Shown here one piece after another: positions 1 through 9,750 of a stretch of 64,000 nucleotides of DNA; the first letter of the stretch is position 1, and each line of letters begins with the position of its first letter. The notes beneath the pieces were generated by a model. That model saw only the letters and a program-made list of their open reading frames with translations. It ran no database searches and was not told where the DNA came from. The stretch is from Gimesia sp. (GTDB lineage Bacteria > Planctomycetota > Planctomycetia > Planctomycetales > Planctomycetaceae), in NCBI GenBank assembly GCA_002706765.1, contig PAJV01000013.1, positions 186,001 to 250,000 on the forward strand, read 5' to 3'. A program made the translations under genes and the position numbers.

Positions 1-1023
1 ACACAGGGTGGGGAGGATATCGACTCCGCAGACGGGGACATCGCTGGTGGTTCCCGGTCTGACATGATCGGGCCACTGGATGATGCCGGGCACGCGAATG
101 CCCCCTTCATAAGTGGCCCCTTTTTTATCCCGCAAGGGACCGGAAGAACCGTGCGGATGGCGCCTGGTGATGGCCGGGCCGTTGTCGCTGGTAAAAATGA
201 TCAATGTATTCTCCCGCAGTTTCTGCTCGTCCAGTGTTTTCAGGATGCGCCCAAAGGCATCGTCCATCTGGGTGACATTGCCGTGATGGGCGGGCAGGGT
301 GGAGCCCTCGGGGGCGGTATACAGTTTACGAAAACGTTCTGCGCTGGCGATCGGTTCGTGTGGCTCATGAAAACAGACAAACATGAAGAACGGTTTTTCT
401 TTGTCGCGGAGTTCCGTCAGCCACTCGTCTGCTTCATCGGCCACGAGCTGTGACGCGAAACCCTGCAGCGGGCCAACCGGTTTGGCATTCCGCACGAAGT
501 TGAATGGGTTCTCATGGGTGGGCAGGGCGTTGTTCTGGGTCGAGAACCAGTGATCGAATCCATGATCGGAAGGCTGGGGCTGTCCCACCATATTGAACAT
601 GCCATTGAGGTGCCATTTCCCAACGTGGCAGGTCGCGTAACCGGCCTGTCGCAGTAAAGTGGCGATGGTAATTTCCCGTTTGCGGACATGCATGGGAGAG
701 AGCATGGGAATCCAATTGTAAACGCCGACGCGGAACGGCGTGCGACCCGTCATCAGGCCGGTGCGCGAGGGAGAACAGTTGGGGTGCGCGGCATAGCAGC
801 TGGTCAGTTTCAGTCCTTCCTGCGCGAAGCGGTCGATGTTCGGGCTTTGGATCACGGTATGACCGTAACAGGCCAGATCACCATATCCCAGGTCATCGCA
901 GAGGACGACCATGATGTTCGGTCGCTTGGGAGACGTAGGCTCTGCAGGCGGTGCTGCTGTTGTGGACCTGTTCGGGAAGAGAAGGCTGGCCAGTAATGCC
1001 AGCGCGAGGGAGAAGCTTCGCAT
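1..1023 (-). CDS. Secreted type I sulfatase, C-terminus outside window
   Basis: Predicted arylsulfatase-family hydrolase that would remove sulfate esters from sulfated glycans outside the cytoplasm. The ATG is at 1021-1023 and 341 codons are visible before the window edge; family members are usually 450-550 residues. Residues 1-24 form a signal peptide (MRSFSLALALLASLLF then a short Ala/Pro stretch). The metal-binding pair is Asp43-Asp44 in LCDDLGYGD. The motif CSPSRTG carries Cys83, which anaerobic or aerobic maturases convert to formylglycine. Further family marks are GKWHL and TSDNGP. Planctomycetes are known for very many such genes. No sulfatase-maturing enzyme or carbohydrate-binding partner is visible next to it, so the substrate cannot be inferred. 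Confidence 0.95.
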   Translation of the reverse strand, partial: MRSFSLALALLASLLFPNRSTTAAPPAEPTSPKRPNIMVVLCDDLGYGDLACYGHTVIQSPNIDRFAQEGLKLTSCYAAHPNCSPSRTGLMTGRTPFRVGVYNWIPMLSPMHVRKREITIATLLRQAGYATCHVGKWHLNGMFNMVGQPQPSDHGFDHWFSTQNNALPTHENPFNFVRNAKPVGPLQGFASQLVADEADEWLTELRDKEKPFFMFVCFHEPHEPIASAERFRKLYTAPEGSTLPAHHGNVTQMDDAFGRILKTLDEQKLRENTLIIFTSDNGPAITRRHPHGSSGPLRDKKGATYEGGIRVPGIIQWPDHVRPGTTSDVPVCGVDILPTLC

Positions 1024-1149
1024 GGTGGTTTGCCTTTCTGAATCTGCTGTCTGCCGCACCTGTTTTTTGTGGCGAGGGGACAGCGGTTGAGATTTGCCCG
1101 TAAGGAATACTTGAAAGCAAACTCATCTGAAAAGCAACACTAAGCTGTT

Positions 1150-1194
1150 ATTTCAATAAAAACAGCCCCTTGCACAAAACTCATGCAAGGGGCT
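1150..1194 (-). terminator. Rho-independent terminator of the pseudopilin gene
   Basis: An 11-base-pair perfect stem (1164-1174 with 1184-1194, arm AGCCCCTTGCA) with a 9-base loop is followed on the minus strand by a T-rich tract (GTTTTTATTGAAA). It sits 66 bases past the pseudopilin stop codon, in the right orientation to end that transcript before the sulfatase gene. Confidence 0.9.
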
Positions 1195-1259
1195 GATTCA
1201 GGTTACACTTTTTAATTCAAACGCTCAGCCGGGTTTTGAGGCCAAACCAAGGCGGGAGA

Positions 1260-1781
1260 TTATAATGTGTCCAGGTCTCTGCCGTCAGCGGCAGTTCCGG
1301 CGTTGTTACCTTTGATTTCTCCTGTGGCAGGATTATAAATCCAGCCCACAGTTTCCGTTCCGTCTTTGGCTGCTTCATCAGGTTCCGTACCGGCAACGTC
1401 GGTGACGATCATGATTCCACGTCCCCCGGTGAACGGGTTGGGAGGCACACTGCCAATCAGGTAAGGACCCAGTGGTTTGGTTCCCACGGCACCGGTGGTA
1501 CCATCTTTATCACTGGAAAGTAGCAAGGCATCACGGAAATCATCCGGCTCGGTAGAACCGTCTGCGGGATATTTGCCATCATGCTGGAACTTGTAGACTT
1601 GAATCTGGCTTCGCAGAGTCTGCAAGTCCTGAACGAGTACCGATTCCTTGGCATCATCGTTGGTGGAAATAAACTGTGGTAATACGGTTGCAGCCAGAAT
1701 TCCAAGAATTACGACCACAATCATCACTTCGACGAGTGTAAAACCAGCCCGTCGTGTCTGCTTTTGTGTTGTTTTAATCAT
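1260..1781 (-). CDS. Type II secretion / type IV pilus-like major pseudopilin (GspG-like)
   Basis: A 173-residue prepilin-like protein. Residues 13-35 carry the class III signal: G14 then FTLVEVM, with Phe as the mature +1 residue and Glu at +5, followed by a hydrophobic helix (VVILGILAATVLPQF). It would be cleaved by a prepilin peptidase and assembled into a pseudopilus. The C-terminal half contains GPYLIGSVPPNPFTGG, resembling the GspG calcium-loop region. The ATG has a good Shine-Dalgarno (GGAGAAGG) just upstream. It stands alone with its own terminator; no secretion ATPase, secretin or peptidase is nearby. GspG is likely but another pseudopilin class is possible. Confidence 0.85.
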   Translation of the reverse strand: MIKTTQKQTRRAGFTLVEVMIVVVILGILAATVLPQFISTNDDAKESVLVQDLQTLRSQIQVYKFQHDGKYPADGSTEPDDFRDALLLSSDKDGTTGAVGTKPLGPYLIGSVPPNPFTGGRGIMIVTDVAGTEPDEAAKDGTETVGWIYNPATGEIKGNNAGTAADGRDLDTL

Positions 1782-2301
1782 TGCCCTTCTCCGAGAGTTA
1801 CGAAAGTGCGATTCACTTCGTGTTGTTTAAAATGTTTCGAGGTGTTCCAGAATGAGTTCGCTTAAGGAACAGGTAACCCCGGTTTGTTACAGGATCAGAC
1901 TTGTGCTGGATTAAAAAAATTGAGTTACGTATCAGATCCTCTGTCCATTGGCCCGATCAGAGGGGACACCGACTGAGTGGCCACCCAAAACTTATGTTTT
2001 TTATCAAGCGAGTCAATTAAAATTCAGAAGAATAAACGGTTGGCAGCGTGTATTGTGATGGTTGTGCGGGTGGTGCAGGTTTACGGTTAAAACCTTAATC
2101 AAAATGCACTAAAAACACTGGTCAAGAGTGGATCATTTCAATCAATTACGTCGAAGCGGAGCGATGCCGGTCAATTCAATATTGCGGGATCTCCGGATTG
2201 TACGGGTGCCCGAGTTCACTTAAACCTGTGTTGATTCAATGAAACAGGCCACCAGAGTCAGCCCTGGTGGCCTGTTTTCAATTTAAGAAACGTCACACAT
2301 T
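1782..2301. other. Intergenic, about 520 bases upstream of the pseudopilin gene
   Basis: No credible coding region. The metG terminator lies at its right end. A 6-base-pair inverted repeat (CCTCTG at 1938-1943, CAGAGG at 1958-1963) and a GTAAC/GTTAC repeat near 1875-1892 are visible but too weak to name. The promoter of the pseudopilin gene must lie here; I could not place it. Confidence 0.5.
2242..2278 (-). terminator. Hairpin terminator downstream of metG
   Basis: A 14-base-pair inverted repeat (AAACAGGCCACCAG at 2242-2255, complement at 2264-2277) with an 8-base loop lies 24 bases beyond the metG stop. The T-run is short in both directions, so it could act on either strand; metG is the only gene reading into it. 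Confidence 0.75.
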
Positions 2302-4347
2302 TTAATGGACGCGTTGACCGGGTACCGCTCCTTCATCGGGTGAGAGCAGAAAGACGTCTTTCCCGCCCGGTCCGGAAGCCAGTACCATGCCTTCGCTCGT
2401 ACCAAATCGCATTTTGCGGGGTTTGAGATTCGCACAGCAGATGACCAGGCGACCGACCAGCTCTTCCGGATCATACGCGCTCTTGATTCCGGCAAACACG
2501 TTGCGGCGTTCATCGCCTCCCAGGCTTAATGTCAGCTGCAGCAGCTTATCTGCTTCGGGAACCGAGTTCGCTTCCACAATGCGGGCGACGCGCAGATCGA
2601 CTTTGACAAAATCATCAATCGTGCATTCTTCCGACATCGGCTCCTGCTCTAGGGCTGCTCCGCTGTCGTTCCATTGTGATGCAGCCGCTTCGCTCTCGGC
2701 GGCTTCTACTTCTTCTCTTGCTTCTTCAGTCATGGCTTGTACCTGTTTTTCTTCTATTCGTTTAAACATATGCTGGAATTTATTGACGGCTGTTCCCGCC
2801 AGGGGCGTCTGTGCCTGATCCCAGTTGGTAATCGGATCGTTCAACAGTTCTCCGGTCAGATCAGAAAGTTTCGGCAGCACCGGGCTCAGGTAGATCACAA
2901 TCTGCCGAAACAGATTGAGCGAGATCGAACAGATATTCTGCAGTTCTGCCTGTCGGCTCTCATCTTTGCGGAGTTCCCAAGGTTTCTGGTCTTCGACATA
3001 CTTGTTCGCGCGATCTGCCAGCGCGAGAATTTCTCGCATGGCGCCGTTGTAATCACAGGCTTCATAGGCGGCGGCAATCGCATCACTGCGACTGGCCGCA
3101 TGCGCGAACAGGCCGCCGTCTTCCGGATACGCGGCGGACAGTCCCGTATTCGCCACGAACTTCGCCGAACGACTCGCCAGATTGACCACCTTGCCGACCA
3201 GGTCGGAATTCACTTTCTGAATGAACTCATCCAGGTTCAGGTCCAGGTCATCCAGTCTCGGTCCCAGTTTGGAAGCGTAATAGTAACGCAGGCAGGCGGG
3301 ATCGAGGTGATTCAGATAGGTGGATGCTTTGACGAAGGTCCCTTTCGATTTGGACATTTTTTCGCCGTCCACCGTCAGGAAGCCATGAATGTGCACCTTC
3401 TCGGGCAGGTTGAAGCCCGCTGTCTTAAGCATGGCGGGCCAGAACAGCGTATGAAAATAGGTGATGTCTTTGCCGATGAAGTGATGCACTTCGGTTTCGG
3501 GGTTCTTCCACCACTGGTCGAAGTCTTCGCCGTTCTTTTCACACCATTCGAGGGTGGAGGCGATGTAACCGATGGGCGCGTCGAACCAGACATACCAGTA
3601 GTTGCCCGGGCTGTCCGGAATTTCAAACCCGAAGTAAGGCGCGGGGCGGGAAATATCCCAGTCACGCAGCGGGTCACCCAGGAAGTGCCCTTTCAGATAG
3701 TTGGCTACTTCGGACTGCAGATGTGCGCCCGACTGCGTCCATTCATCCAGGAAGCCATGCAGATCTTCAATGCGGACAAACAGATGGCTGGCGGTACGCA
3801 GTTCAGGCGTGGTATTCGACAGCGTGCTGATCGGATCAGCCAGGTCAGCAGGCGTGTAAGTGCTGCCGCATTTATCGCAGTTATCACCATACTGATCTGG
3901 GGCTTTACATTTGGGACAGGTCCCTTTGACAAAGCGATCGGCCAGAAACGTATTTTCCTGCACGTCGAACAGTTGAGTCACTTCTTTCTCAACGACCAGG
4001 TCGGCTTTACGTAATGCTTCCCAGATTTCATAACACAGCTTGCGATTCTGTTCGCTGTTGGTGCTGCCGTAATGATCGAATTCAATATTGAAACCGGCGA
4101 AGTCGGCGATATGTTTCTGCTGGACGTCGGCGATCAATGTTTCTTCCGAGCGACCTTCCTGGCGGGCGCGGATCATAATCGCTGTTCCATGCGTATCGTC
4201 TGCACAGAAGAAGCGGCAGGCATGGCCGCGCAGTTTCTGGAACCGCACCCAGATGTCAGTCTGGATGTATTCCACGAGATGGCCGATGTGAATATCACCG
4301 TTGGCATAAGGTAGAGCCGCGGTGACAAGGATGCGACGTTGGGTCAT
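2302..4347 (-). CDS. metG: Methionyl-tRNA synthetase with C-terminal tRNA-binding domain
   Basis: Charges tRNA-Met with methionine in the cytoplasm. The 681 residues fit the long bacterial form. The class I signature HIGH is at residues 20-23 and KMSKS at 330-334. A zinc knuckle with Cys144, Cys147, Cys157 and Cys160 lies in the connective region, as in the E. coli-type enzyme. An anticodon-binding helical domain follows, then a charged linker rich in Glu/Ala, and from about residue 575 an OB-fold EMAPII-like tRNA-binding domain (DLRVARI ... [10 protein letters not shown]) used for dimerisation and tRNA capture. The ATG start gives the normal N-terminus ([14 protein letters not shown]). It appears to be monocistronic. 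Confidence 0.98.
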   Translation of the reverse strand: MTQRRILVTAALPYANGDIHIGHLVEYIQTDIWVRFQKLRGHACRFFCADDTHGTAIMIRARQEGRSEETLIADVQQKHIADFAGFNIEFDHYGSTNSEQNRKLCYEIWEALRKADLVVEKEVTQLFDVQENTFLADRFVKGTCPKCKAPDQYGDNCDKCGSTYTPADLADPISTLSNTTPELRTASHLFVRIEDLHGFLDEWTQSGAHLQSEVANYLKGHFLGDPLRDWDISRPAPYFGFEIPDSPGNYWYVWFDAPIGYIASTLEWCEKNGEDFDQWWKNPETEVHHFIGKDITYFHTLFWPAMLKTAGFNLPEKVHIHGFLTVDGEKMSKSKGTFVKASTYLNHLDPACLRYYYASKLGPRLDDLDLNLDEFIQKVNSDLVGKVVNLASRSAKFVANTGLSAAYPEDGGLFAHAASRSDAIAAAYEACDYNGAMREILALADRANKYVEDQKPWELRKDESRQAELQNICSISLNLFRQIVIYLSPVLPKLSDLTGELLNDPITNWDQAQTPLAGTAVNKFQHMFKRIEEKQVQAMTEEAREEVEAAESEAAASQWNDSGAALEQEPMSEECTIDDFVKVDLRVARIVEANSVPEADKLLQLTLSLGGDERRNVFAGIKSAYDPEELVGRLVICCANLKPRKMRFGTSEGMVLASGPGGKDVFLLSPDEGAVPGQRVH

Positions 4348-4661
4348 AATAATTCCGGAAAAGGTAAAGTCGGGTCAGATCGAAATAAAAACATACTTAT
4401 ATTCAGACACGGATCTCGCTGCGGGGTTCTCTGGAATCGCTTGCCTGTGAATGCCCGCGAATACGAAATGGTGACCGGTTGGGTTCTCGTATTGCAATGG
4501 GCGTTGATTGTACGCCCCCCAGCCTGATCCCGCAATCCAGCCAGAAACAGTGAAAATCAGCCGCTCTGGAGCGTATCTGCTATTAATGTCGCGTCTTCAG
4601 GGGCATGAGAACCGGCTATTACAGTACGAGGGACGCCATGCTGAATGTGATGCGGATTTAG
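4348..4661. other. Intergenic between metG and the CNNM protein
   Basis: About 314 bases. Several short open frames cross it on both strands, but none has a convincing ribosome-binding site or recognisable product. No hairpin with a T-run was seen after the CNNM gene. Confidence 0.45.
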
Positions 4662-5669
4662 TTAGATCGTGGCGCGGGTCATCATCAGCGGGCTGTCTGA
4701 AGCACACAGGGCTTTCACCAGATCCAGCTGACTCACAATGCCCACCTGTTTATCATTTTCAAAAATGGCCCCGTACGCCGAGGAGGAGTTTCTCAAGATA
4801 TAGAGGGATTCCAGCATACTGAAATCAGCCTGCAGTCGAGGCATGTTATACACGGCTGGAATAATCGGAGCAGGCGATGTAATCAGATCGACCAGTTTCA
4901 GATAGGAAGTCCATTCAGTGGAATTACCCCGGGCACGAATGGGAATCGATGAGAGCTGGTTGCGTTGCGCCAGTTGAATAATTTCCGCTGCATCCGTAGT
5001 CCGTGTGACGCCGGTAATCTGATTCTGGGGGATCATCAGTTTCTTCACAGACTGGGCGGCGGTATTGAACATGCCGCGTACCAGCTGCTTCTGTGAATTA
5101 CTCAACAGGCCTTCCAGGTGCCCTTCTTCCAGCACCTTCACCAGGCGTTGTCGTCCCAGTACCAGTTGAGCCGGTTTGTTGCGATCCGGCGAAAAACGTT
5201 CCAGGTGGCGAGTAATCGAAACCAGGGGAGTGCTGATCAGCCAGAATGCGTAATAAAAGAAATCGAACCAGCGATGGTAGCGTTTCAGAAGCATCGAAGG
5301 CGAGCGGTAGTACAGATTTTTCGGGACCAGTTCGCCAAAGATGAAGATGATCGGCGTGAACAGGATCGTCGCCACGATTTCCGCCGAGCCTCCAGACTGA
5401 TGGAAGACCTCGGCAATTCCGATCGAAATGGCAATCGTTGTCAGATCATTGGCGAGGTTATTGCCGATGAGAGTTGTCGCGACAAAATAGCTTGGATTCT
5501 GCGCAAACCAGCAGAGGCGCTTGGCGATCGGATCTCCATCGTTGGCGTCGATATTCAAACGCAGAAAGCTGACGCGATAGAAGCCGGTTTCTGATCCACT
5601 GAACAGGGCCGACAGACGCAAGCCAATGGCGAACAATACCACTGCACCAAGAAGAGGAAGCCAGTTCAA
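4662..5669 (-). CDS. CNNM (DUF21) transmembrane protein with CBS-domain pair
   Basis: A 335-residue inner-membrane protein of the CNNM/CorC (HlyC-like) class, a family linked to magnesium and other divalent-cation transport. Residues 1-190 form the DUF21 core: an N-terminal helix with SALFSGSETGFY, conserved GNNLANDL, and GELVPKNLYYRSP at the end of the third helix. Residues about 205-330 look like two CBS motifs (MIPQNQITGV ... SSIPIRARG; YGAIFENDKQVGIVSQLDLVKAL), the first rather degenerate. The usual C-terminal CorC/HlyC domain is absent. The start codon must be TTG at 5667-5669, because later candidates would break the first helix. Confidence 0.88.
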   Translation of the reverse strand: MNWLPLLGAVVLFAIGLRLSALFSGSETGFYRVSFLRLNIDANDGDPIAKRLCWFAQNPSYFVATTLIGNNLANDLTTIAISIGIAEVFHQSGGSAEIVATILFTPIIFIFGELVPKNLYYRSPSMLLKRYHRWFDFFYYAFWLISTPLVSITRHLERFSPDRNKPAQLVLGRQRLVKVLEEGHLEGLLSNSQKQLVRGMFNTAAQSVKKLMIPQNQITGVTRTTDAAEIIQLAQRNQLSSIPIRARGNSTEWTSYLKLVDLITSPAPIIPAVYNMPRLQADFSMLESLYILRNSSSAYGAIFENDKQVGIVSQLDLVKALCASDSPLMMTRATI

Positions 5670-6030
5670 CTTTGAATTTAACCTTCAGCAGAATTTGAAA
5701 CAGAAACGCGCATTTGTCAGATGCACCACCTGACCGACATGGATTCTCTTGAAACCCGTGCCAACTTGCAAGAGGTGCTTGCTGAACCCTGCTGAAAATC
5801 AGTTACTATTTTCCGCTCACCGAATCCGGGGACTACCATTTTTGCGAATGATGACCTATGTTTTAGTAACAAGACAGTTGCCCAGCCTTCTCATTTTGAC
5901 ATGATATCAGTGAGAACGCCTGCCGCTCCGCTTCCGATTCGATTTTGAAATAAGGCTGCAGTGGGACGAATGACATAAGTCGCTACTAAATAAAGGTTTA
6001 ACCTGGTTCTGTTTATATGAGTGGAAGTTT
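5670..6030. other. Divergent intergenic region (CNNM gene / ATPase gene)
   Basis: About 361 bases between divergent genes, so promoters for both should lie here. A TTGACA occurs at 5896-5901 on the plus strand, but no -10 box is found at the right spacing. Nothing else can be named. Confidence 0.4.
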
Positions 6031-7527
6031 ATGAAAGTTCAGCAGTTTCTGGAACATCACGGAATCAAAGAGAATCCTTTCGGGCAGGAAGACGCGCAAA
6101 GCGATCATGTCTTCAAGGAATTCTGCCTCAATGGAACCCATCATCCGGTCTGGGACAAAATATTTTCCAATCCGACCAACCCGTCCACCTCGGTCGTATT
6201 CGGCGAAAAAGGAGCAGGCAAGACCGCCATCCGCATGCAGATGATTGAGCAATTGCAGAAGCATAATGCCAGTCATCCCGAGAATCGCGTGCTGGTAATT
6301 GAATACGATGACTTCAATCCTTTCCTGGACTGTTTCCGCGAACGCTATTCGGGCCGCAATCGACGCCCCGAACGCTTGCTTTCACACTGGCGGCTATGGG
6401 ACCACATGGATGCGATTCTGTCACTCGGCGTGACACAGCTGATCGGGCAGATCATCGAACCGAACGAATCGACTGATAACAATATCAAATCCGTTTCCAA
6501 AGCGCAGGTGGCAAACCTGACACACCTGGAAAAACGCGACCTGCTCCTGCTGGCTGCGTTCTATGACAACAGCCTCGATATGCCAGCCGTTCAGCGCTGG
6601 AATCGACTGCGAAAAAAACTGAAATTCTCCTACTGGAAAACGGAATGGGAACGGGCCCTGGGTTTTCTGGTGACGATCGTGACGGTCGGTCTGGTGTTTT
6701 ATCTGGGTAACTGGAAAGACTTCAGTCAGTGGTGGATCTGGTTGATCATGTTTGCCGGCTGGGCACCCTGGTTGTGGCGACAGGCGTCATTGTTCTGGAA
6801 AGCCTGGCGCGTCACACGTGAAGTGCGCGTCTTCGATCATCTGCCCAACGCGCTGCGAAAAATTCTTGCGCGGATTGAACGGCGGGAACTCGCCGGGCAA
6901 CCCATTCCCTCCCGGGACCGCAGTGATGACCGCTACGAACTGCTCACCAAATTTCAGGCGATCCTCAAAAAGCTGGATTTCACCAATATCGTGATCCTGG
7001 TTGACCGGGTCGATGAACCACATCTGGTCAACGGCTCGGCAGAGCGGATGCGGGATCTGCTCTGGCCGATGTTCGATAATAAACTGCTCAAACATCCGGG
7101 CGTCGCTTTTAAGCTGCTACTCCCATCTGACGTAGTGTATTATCTGCATCGGGAAGAAAAAGAATTCTACGAGCGTTCGCGGCTGGATAAACAGAACCTG
7201 GTCACCTCGCTGGACTGGACCGGCGAGTCATTGTACGACGTTGCCTGCGATCGGGTGCGGGCCTGCGCCACAGAGCCTGGAAAGAATCCGTCCATCAAAG
7301 ATCTGTTTGATGATTCGATCTCCGAACAGGAACTGATCGGTCAGTTCGCCCAGTTGCGGGTGCCCCGACATCTGTTCAAATTTCTGTATCGACTGATTGT
7401 GGATCACTGTAATCGCTATACCGTGGATAACCCCAGCTGGAAAATCAACCGGGAAACGCTGCAGAAGGTGCTCAGCCTGTTTCAGCGGGACCTGGAAGCG
7501 TTCGACCGAGGCATGGGAACAGGTTGA
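6031..7527 (+). CDS. Membrane-associated P-loop ATPase of unknown role
   Basis: A 498-residue protein with a clear Walker A motif (GEKGAGKT, residues 58-65) and a plausible Walker B in the second half (NIVILVDRVDEPH). Two adjacent hydrophobic segments at about residues 213-250 (LGFLVTIVTVGLVFYLG and WWIWLIMFAGWAPWLW) interrupt the NTPase region, so the protein is probably anchored in the membrane with both flanks in the cytoplasm. This layout recalls KAP-type NTPases, but I cannot assign it to that family with confidence. An N-terminal segment GIKENPFGQEDA precedes the P-loop, as in many AAA-like ATPases. The gene stands alone between a CNNM gene and an isomerase, and no effector partner is visible. 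Confidence 0.8.
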   Translation: MKVQQFLEHHGIKENPFGQEDAQSDHVFKEFCLNGTHHPVWDKIFSNPTNPSTSVVFGEKGAGKTAIRMQMIEQLQKHNASHPENRVLVIEYDDFNPFLDCFRERYSGRNRRPERLLSHWRLWDHMDAILSLGVTQLIGQIIEPNESTDNNIKSVSKAQVANLTHLEKRDLLLLAAFYDNSLDMPAVQRWNRLRKKLKFSYWKTEWERALGFLVTIVTVGLVFYLGNWKDFSQWWIWLIMFAGWAPWLWRQASLFWKAWRVTREVRVFDHLPNALRKILARIERRELAGQPIPSRDRSDDRYELLTKFQAILKKLDFTNIVILVDRVDEPHLVNGSAERMRDLLWPMFDNKLLKHPGVAFKLLLPSDVVYYLHREEKEFYERSRLDKQNLVTSLDWTGESLYDVACDRVRACATEPGKNPSIKDLFDDSISEQELIGQFAQLRVPRHLFKFLYRLIVDHCNRYTVDNPSWKINRETLQKVLSLFQRDLEAFDRGMGTG

Positions 7528-7597
7528 AAATGGTCTGCGCTTCCGGTAGCTTTAATGGATAACCAACCCGCATCAACGGCCCACCGGAATCACTCGC

Positions 7598-8572
7598 ATG
7601 CAAACCAATCTCAATCGACGCGAAATGCTGGCAACCGCCGGCGGTCTACTGGCAGCAGGAATCGCTGCTCCCGCAACCGTGATGGCCGGGACGAGCCGTA
7701 CCCGCACAGCCGCGGAACCCTTTGGCTACTGTTTCAATACCAGTACCATTCGTGGTCAGAAACTGGGAATCGTCGAACAGATTAACCTGACTTCCCAGGC
7801 CGGCTACGATTCGATTGAGCCCTGGCTGCGTGATATCGACGAGTATGTCAAGGCGGGCGGCTCCCTGTCGGATCTCAGAAAACGCATCAACGATGCCGGT
7901 CTGACCGTCGAAAGTGCCATCGGCTTTGCCCAGTGGATCGTCGACGATGAAGCTGAACGAAAACAGGGACTGGAAGTCGCCAAGCGGGACATGGACACGC
8001 TTCGCCAGATTGGGGGCATCCGCATTGCTGCCCCTCCCACCGGCGCGACAAAACAGACCGACTTGAATCTGTTCGCAGCCGCGAAACGGTACCGCGCACT
8101 ACTGGAACTGGGTGACCAGATGGATGTGATTCCCCAGGTCGAGGTCTGGGGGTTTTCCAGTTCCCTCTCCAGGCTGGGCGAATCGGTGTTCGTTGCCATT
8201 GAGAGCGGGCATCCCAAAGCGTGTCTGCTGCCCGACCTTTACCACATCTACAAAGGGGGTTCCGACTTTGCCGGGCTCGGTCTGCTCAGCGGGTCTGCCG
8301 TCCAGGTCTTTCATGTGAATGACTACCCCGCCGATCCTCCTCGCGAGACGATCAACGATTCGCATCGCGTCTATCCCGGTGATGGGGTCGCGCCCCTGAC
8401 CGACATTTTCCGGATGATCTTTCAGGCCGGTTTCCGCGGTACGTTATCGCTGGAGCTGTTCAACCGGGATTACTGGCAGCAGGATCCACTGGAAGTGGCC
8501 CGCATCGGACTGCAAAAGACAAAAGCAGCCGTACTGCAGGCGAAACTCGATCAACCAGGGAAAACCGGCTGA
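7598..8572 (+). CDS. Tat-exported sugar phosphate isomerase/epimerase-like TIM barrel
   Basis: A 324-residue protein of the AP-endonuclease-2/xylose-isomerase-like TIM-barrel superfamily, whose members isomerise or epimerise sugars with a bound divalent metal. The N-terminus is a twin-arginine signal ([11 protein letters not shown]) followed by a hydrophobic Ala-rich stretch and AxA-type cleavage near residue 30, so it acts outside the cytoplasm. Candidate metal ligands are Glu in PQVEVWGF, Asp/His in [11 protein letters not shown], His/Asp in [11 protein letters not shown], and Glu in [11 protein letters not shown]. It lies 3 bases before a glycosyltransferase gene and is probably co-transcribed with it. 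The substrate is unknown. Confidence 0.88.
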   Translation: MQTNLNRREMLATAGGLLAAGIAAPATVMAGTSRTRTAAEPFGYCFNTSTIRGQKLGIVEQINLTSQAGYDSIEPWLRDIDEYVKAGGSLSDLRKRINDAGLTVESAIGFAQWIVDDEAERKQGLEVAKRDMDTLRQIGGIRIAAPPTGATKQTDLNLFAAAKRYRALLELGDQMDVIPQVEVWGFSSSLSRLGESVFVAIESGHPKACLLPDLYHIYKGGSDFAGLGLLSGSAVQVFHVNDYPADPPRETINDSHRVYPGDGVAPLTDIFRMIFQAGFRGTLSLELFNRDYWQQDPLEVARIGLQKTKAAVLQAKLDQPGKTG

Positions 8573-8575
8573 GCT

Positions 8576-9697
8576 GTGAAACGAATTGCCCTCCTGTTTG
8601 AATTCGGTTCGCTCAACGGCGGCGAACATTCGATGCTGGCAGTACTCTCGCGCCTGCATGCGAAGTCGTTCCTCTTCACAGCCTTCTGTCCTCCTGGAAG
8701 TCTGTTGCAGTCGGCACTGGAACAGACCGGCATTCCCTGTCATCCTGTGTTGTTTCACGATGATCAGGGGCAGCGACTGTCGCGGGAAGCGGTCGTGGAA
8801 CAGATTGTCCCCCTCATTTCAGCGGGTGACTTCGATCTGCTGCATGCCAACAGTCTCTCGATGTCGCGGCTGACAGGGGCGCTCGCCGATCAGATACCGG
8901 TGCCCTGCTCAGGGCATCTGCGTGATATCATCAAGCTCAGTCGCGCAGCGAATTGCGATCTGAATCAGAATCAACGCCTGGCGGCGGTCTCTGCAGCAAC
9001 ACGTGAGTTTCACATCAGTCGAGGTCTTGATCCTGCCCGTGTCACCGTCTGCTATAACGGCGTCGATATCGAACGCTTTCAGCCACGACCGGCGAGCGGG
9101 GTATTGAAACAGCAACTGGGGCTGGCGCCAGAGACTCAGCTCTGTCTGACCATCGGACAGATCGGCCTGCGCAAAGGACAGGATGTTCTGGCGGAAGCGG
9201 CTTTGAAACTGGCAGAGCAGGGGGATCAGCGGACGCATTATTTACTGGTGGGAGAGCGACATTCACAAAAGCAGGAAAGCATCGAGTTTGATCAGGCGCT
9301 CCATGACGCCTTTGATCGGCCCGACTTGAAAGGCAGGCTGCATCGACTCGGATATCGCGAGGATATTCCCTGGCTCATGAACGAGGCCGACCTGCTTGTG
9401 CATCCTGCTAAACAGGAGCCCCTGGGACGGGTGCTGCTGGAGGCGATTGCCAGTGGTTTGCCCGTCGTCGCGACAGACGTGGGCGGGACAAAAGAAATCG
9501 TGACGCACACTGTCTCTGCGTTACTGGTGCCCCCCGGTGATGCCGGTTCGCTGGCAGACGCGATGTCGCGGGTATTGAACGACCCGGAGCTCGGACAGTC
9601 GCTCGCGCAGGCTGCGCGGCTGCAGTCTCTGGAACGGTTCACCAGCGAACAGGCGGCTGCACGTCTGGAAGTGTTCTGGCAGGAAGTCATCGGCTGA
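8576..9697 (+). CDS. GT4-family glycosyltransferase (group 1)
   Basis: A 373-residue cytoplasmic GT-B enzyme that would transfer a sugar from a nucleotide donor. The N-terminal half carries GGEHSMLAVLSRL; the C-terminal donor-binding half has the family signature (EADLLVHPAKQEPLGRV, then LLEAIASGLPVVATDVGG), including the E-x7-E element contributed by Glu-Pro-Leu-Gly...Glu-Ala. The start is GTG at 8576, three bases after the upstream stop, and gives the usual beta-strand N-terminus KRIALLFEFG. Coupling to a Tat-exported isomerase is unexpected for a cytoplasmic enzyme, and the acceptor is not evident. Confidence 0.93.
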   Translation: MKRIALLFEFGSLNGGEHSMLAVLSRLHAKSFLFTAFCPPGSLLQSALEQTGIPCHPVLFHDDQGQRLSREAVVEQIVPLISAGDFDLLHANSLSMSRLTGALADQIPVPCSGHLRDIIKLSRAANCDLNQNQRLAAVSAATREFHISRGLDPARVTVCYNGVDIERFQPRPASGVLKQQLGLAPETQLCLTIGQIGLRKGQDVLAEAALKLAEQGDQRTHYLLVGERHSQKQESIEFDQALHDAFDRPDLKGRLHRLGYREDIPWLMNEADLLVHPAKQEPLGRVLLEAIASGLPVVATDVGGTKEIVTHTVSALLVPPGDAGSLADAMSRVLNDPELGQSLAQAARLQSLERFTSEQAAARLEVFWQEVIG

Positions 9698-9750
9698 GTT
9701 TCCTGACTCGTTCGCTGGCTCGTTTCGGTGTCTTGTTTCAGCGGTTCATG

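Noticed and set aside
2737-4014. 425-codon plus-strand open frame antisense to metG
   Set aside because: It is fully contained in metG, has no family motifs, and reads as a reverse-complement shadow of a strongly conserved gene.
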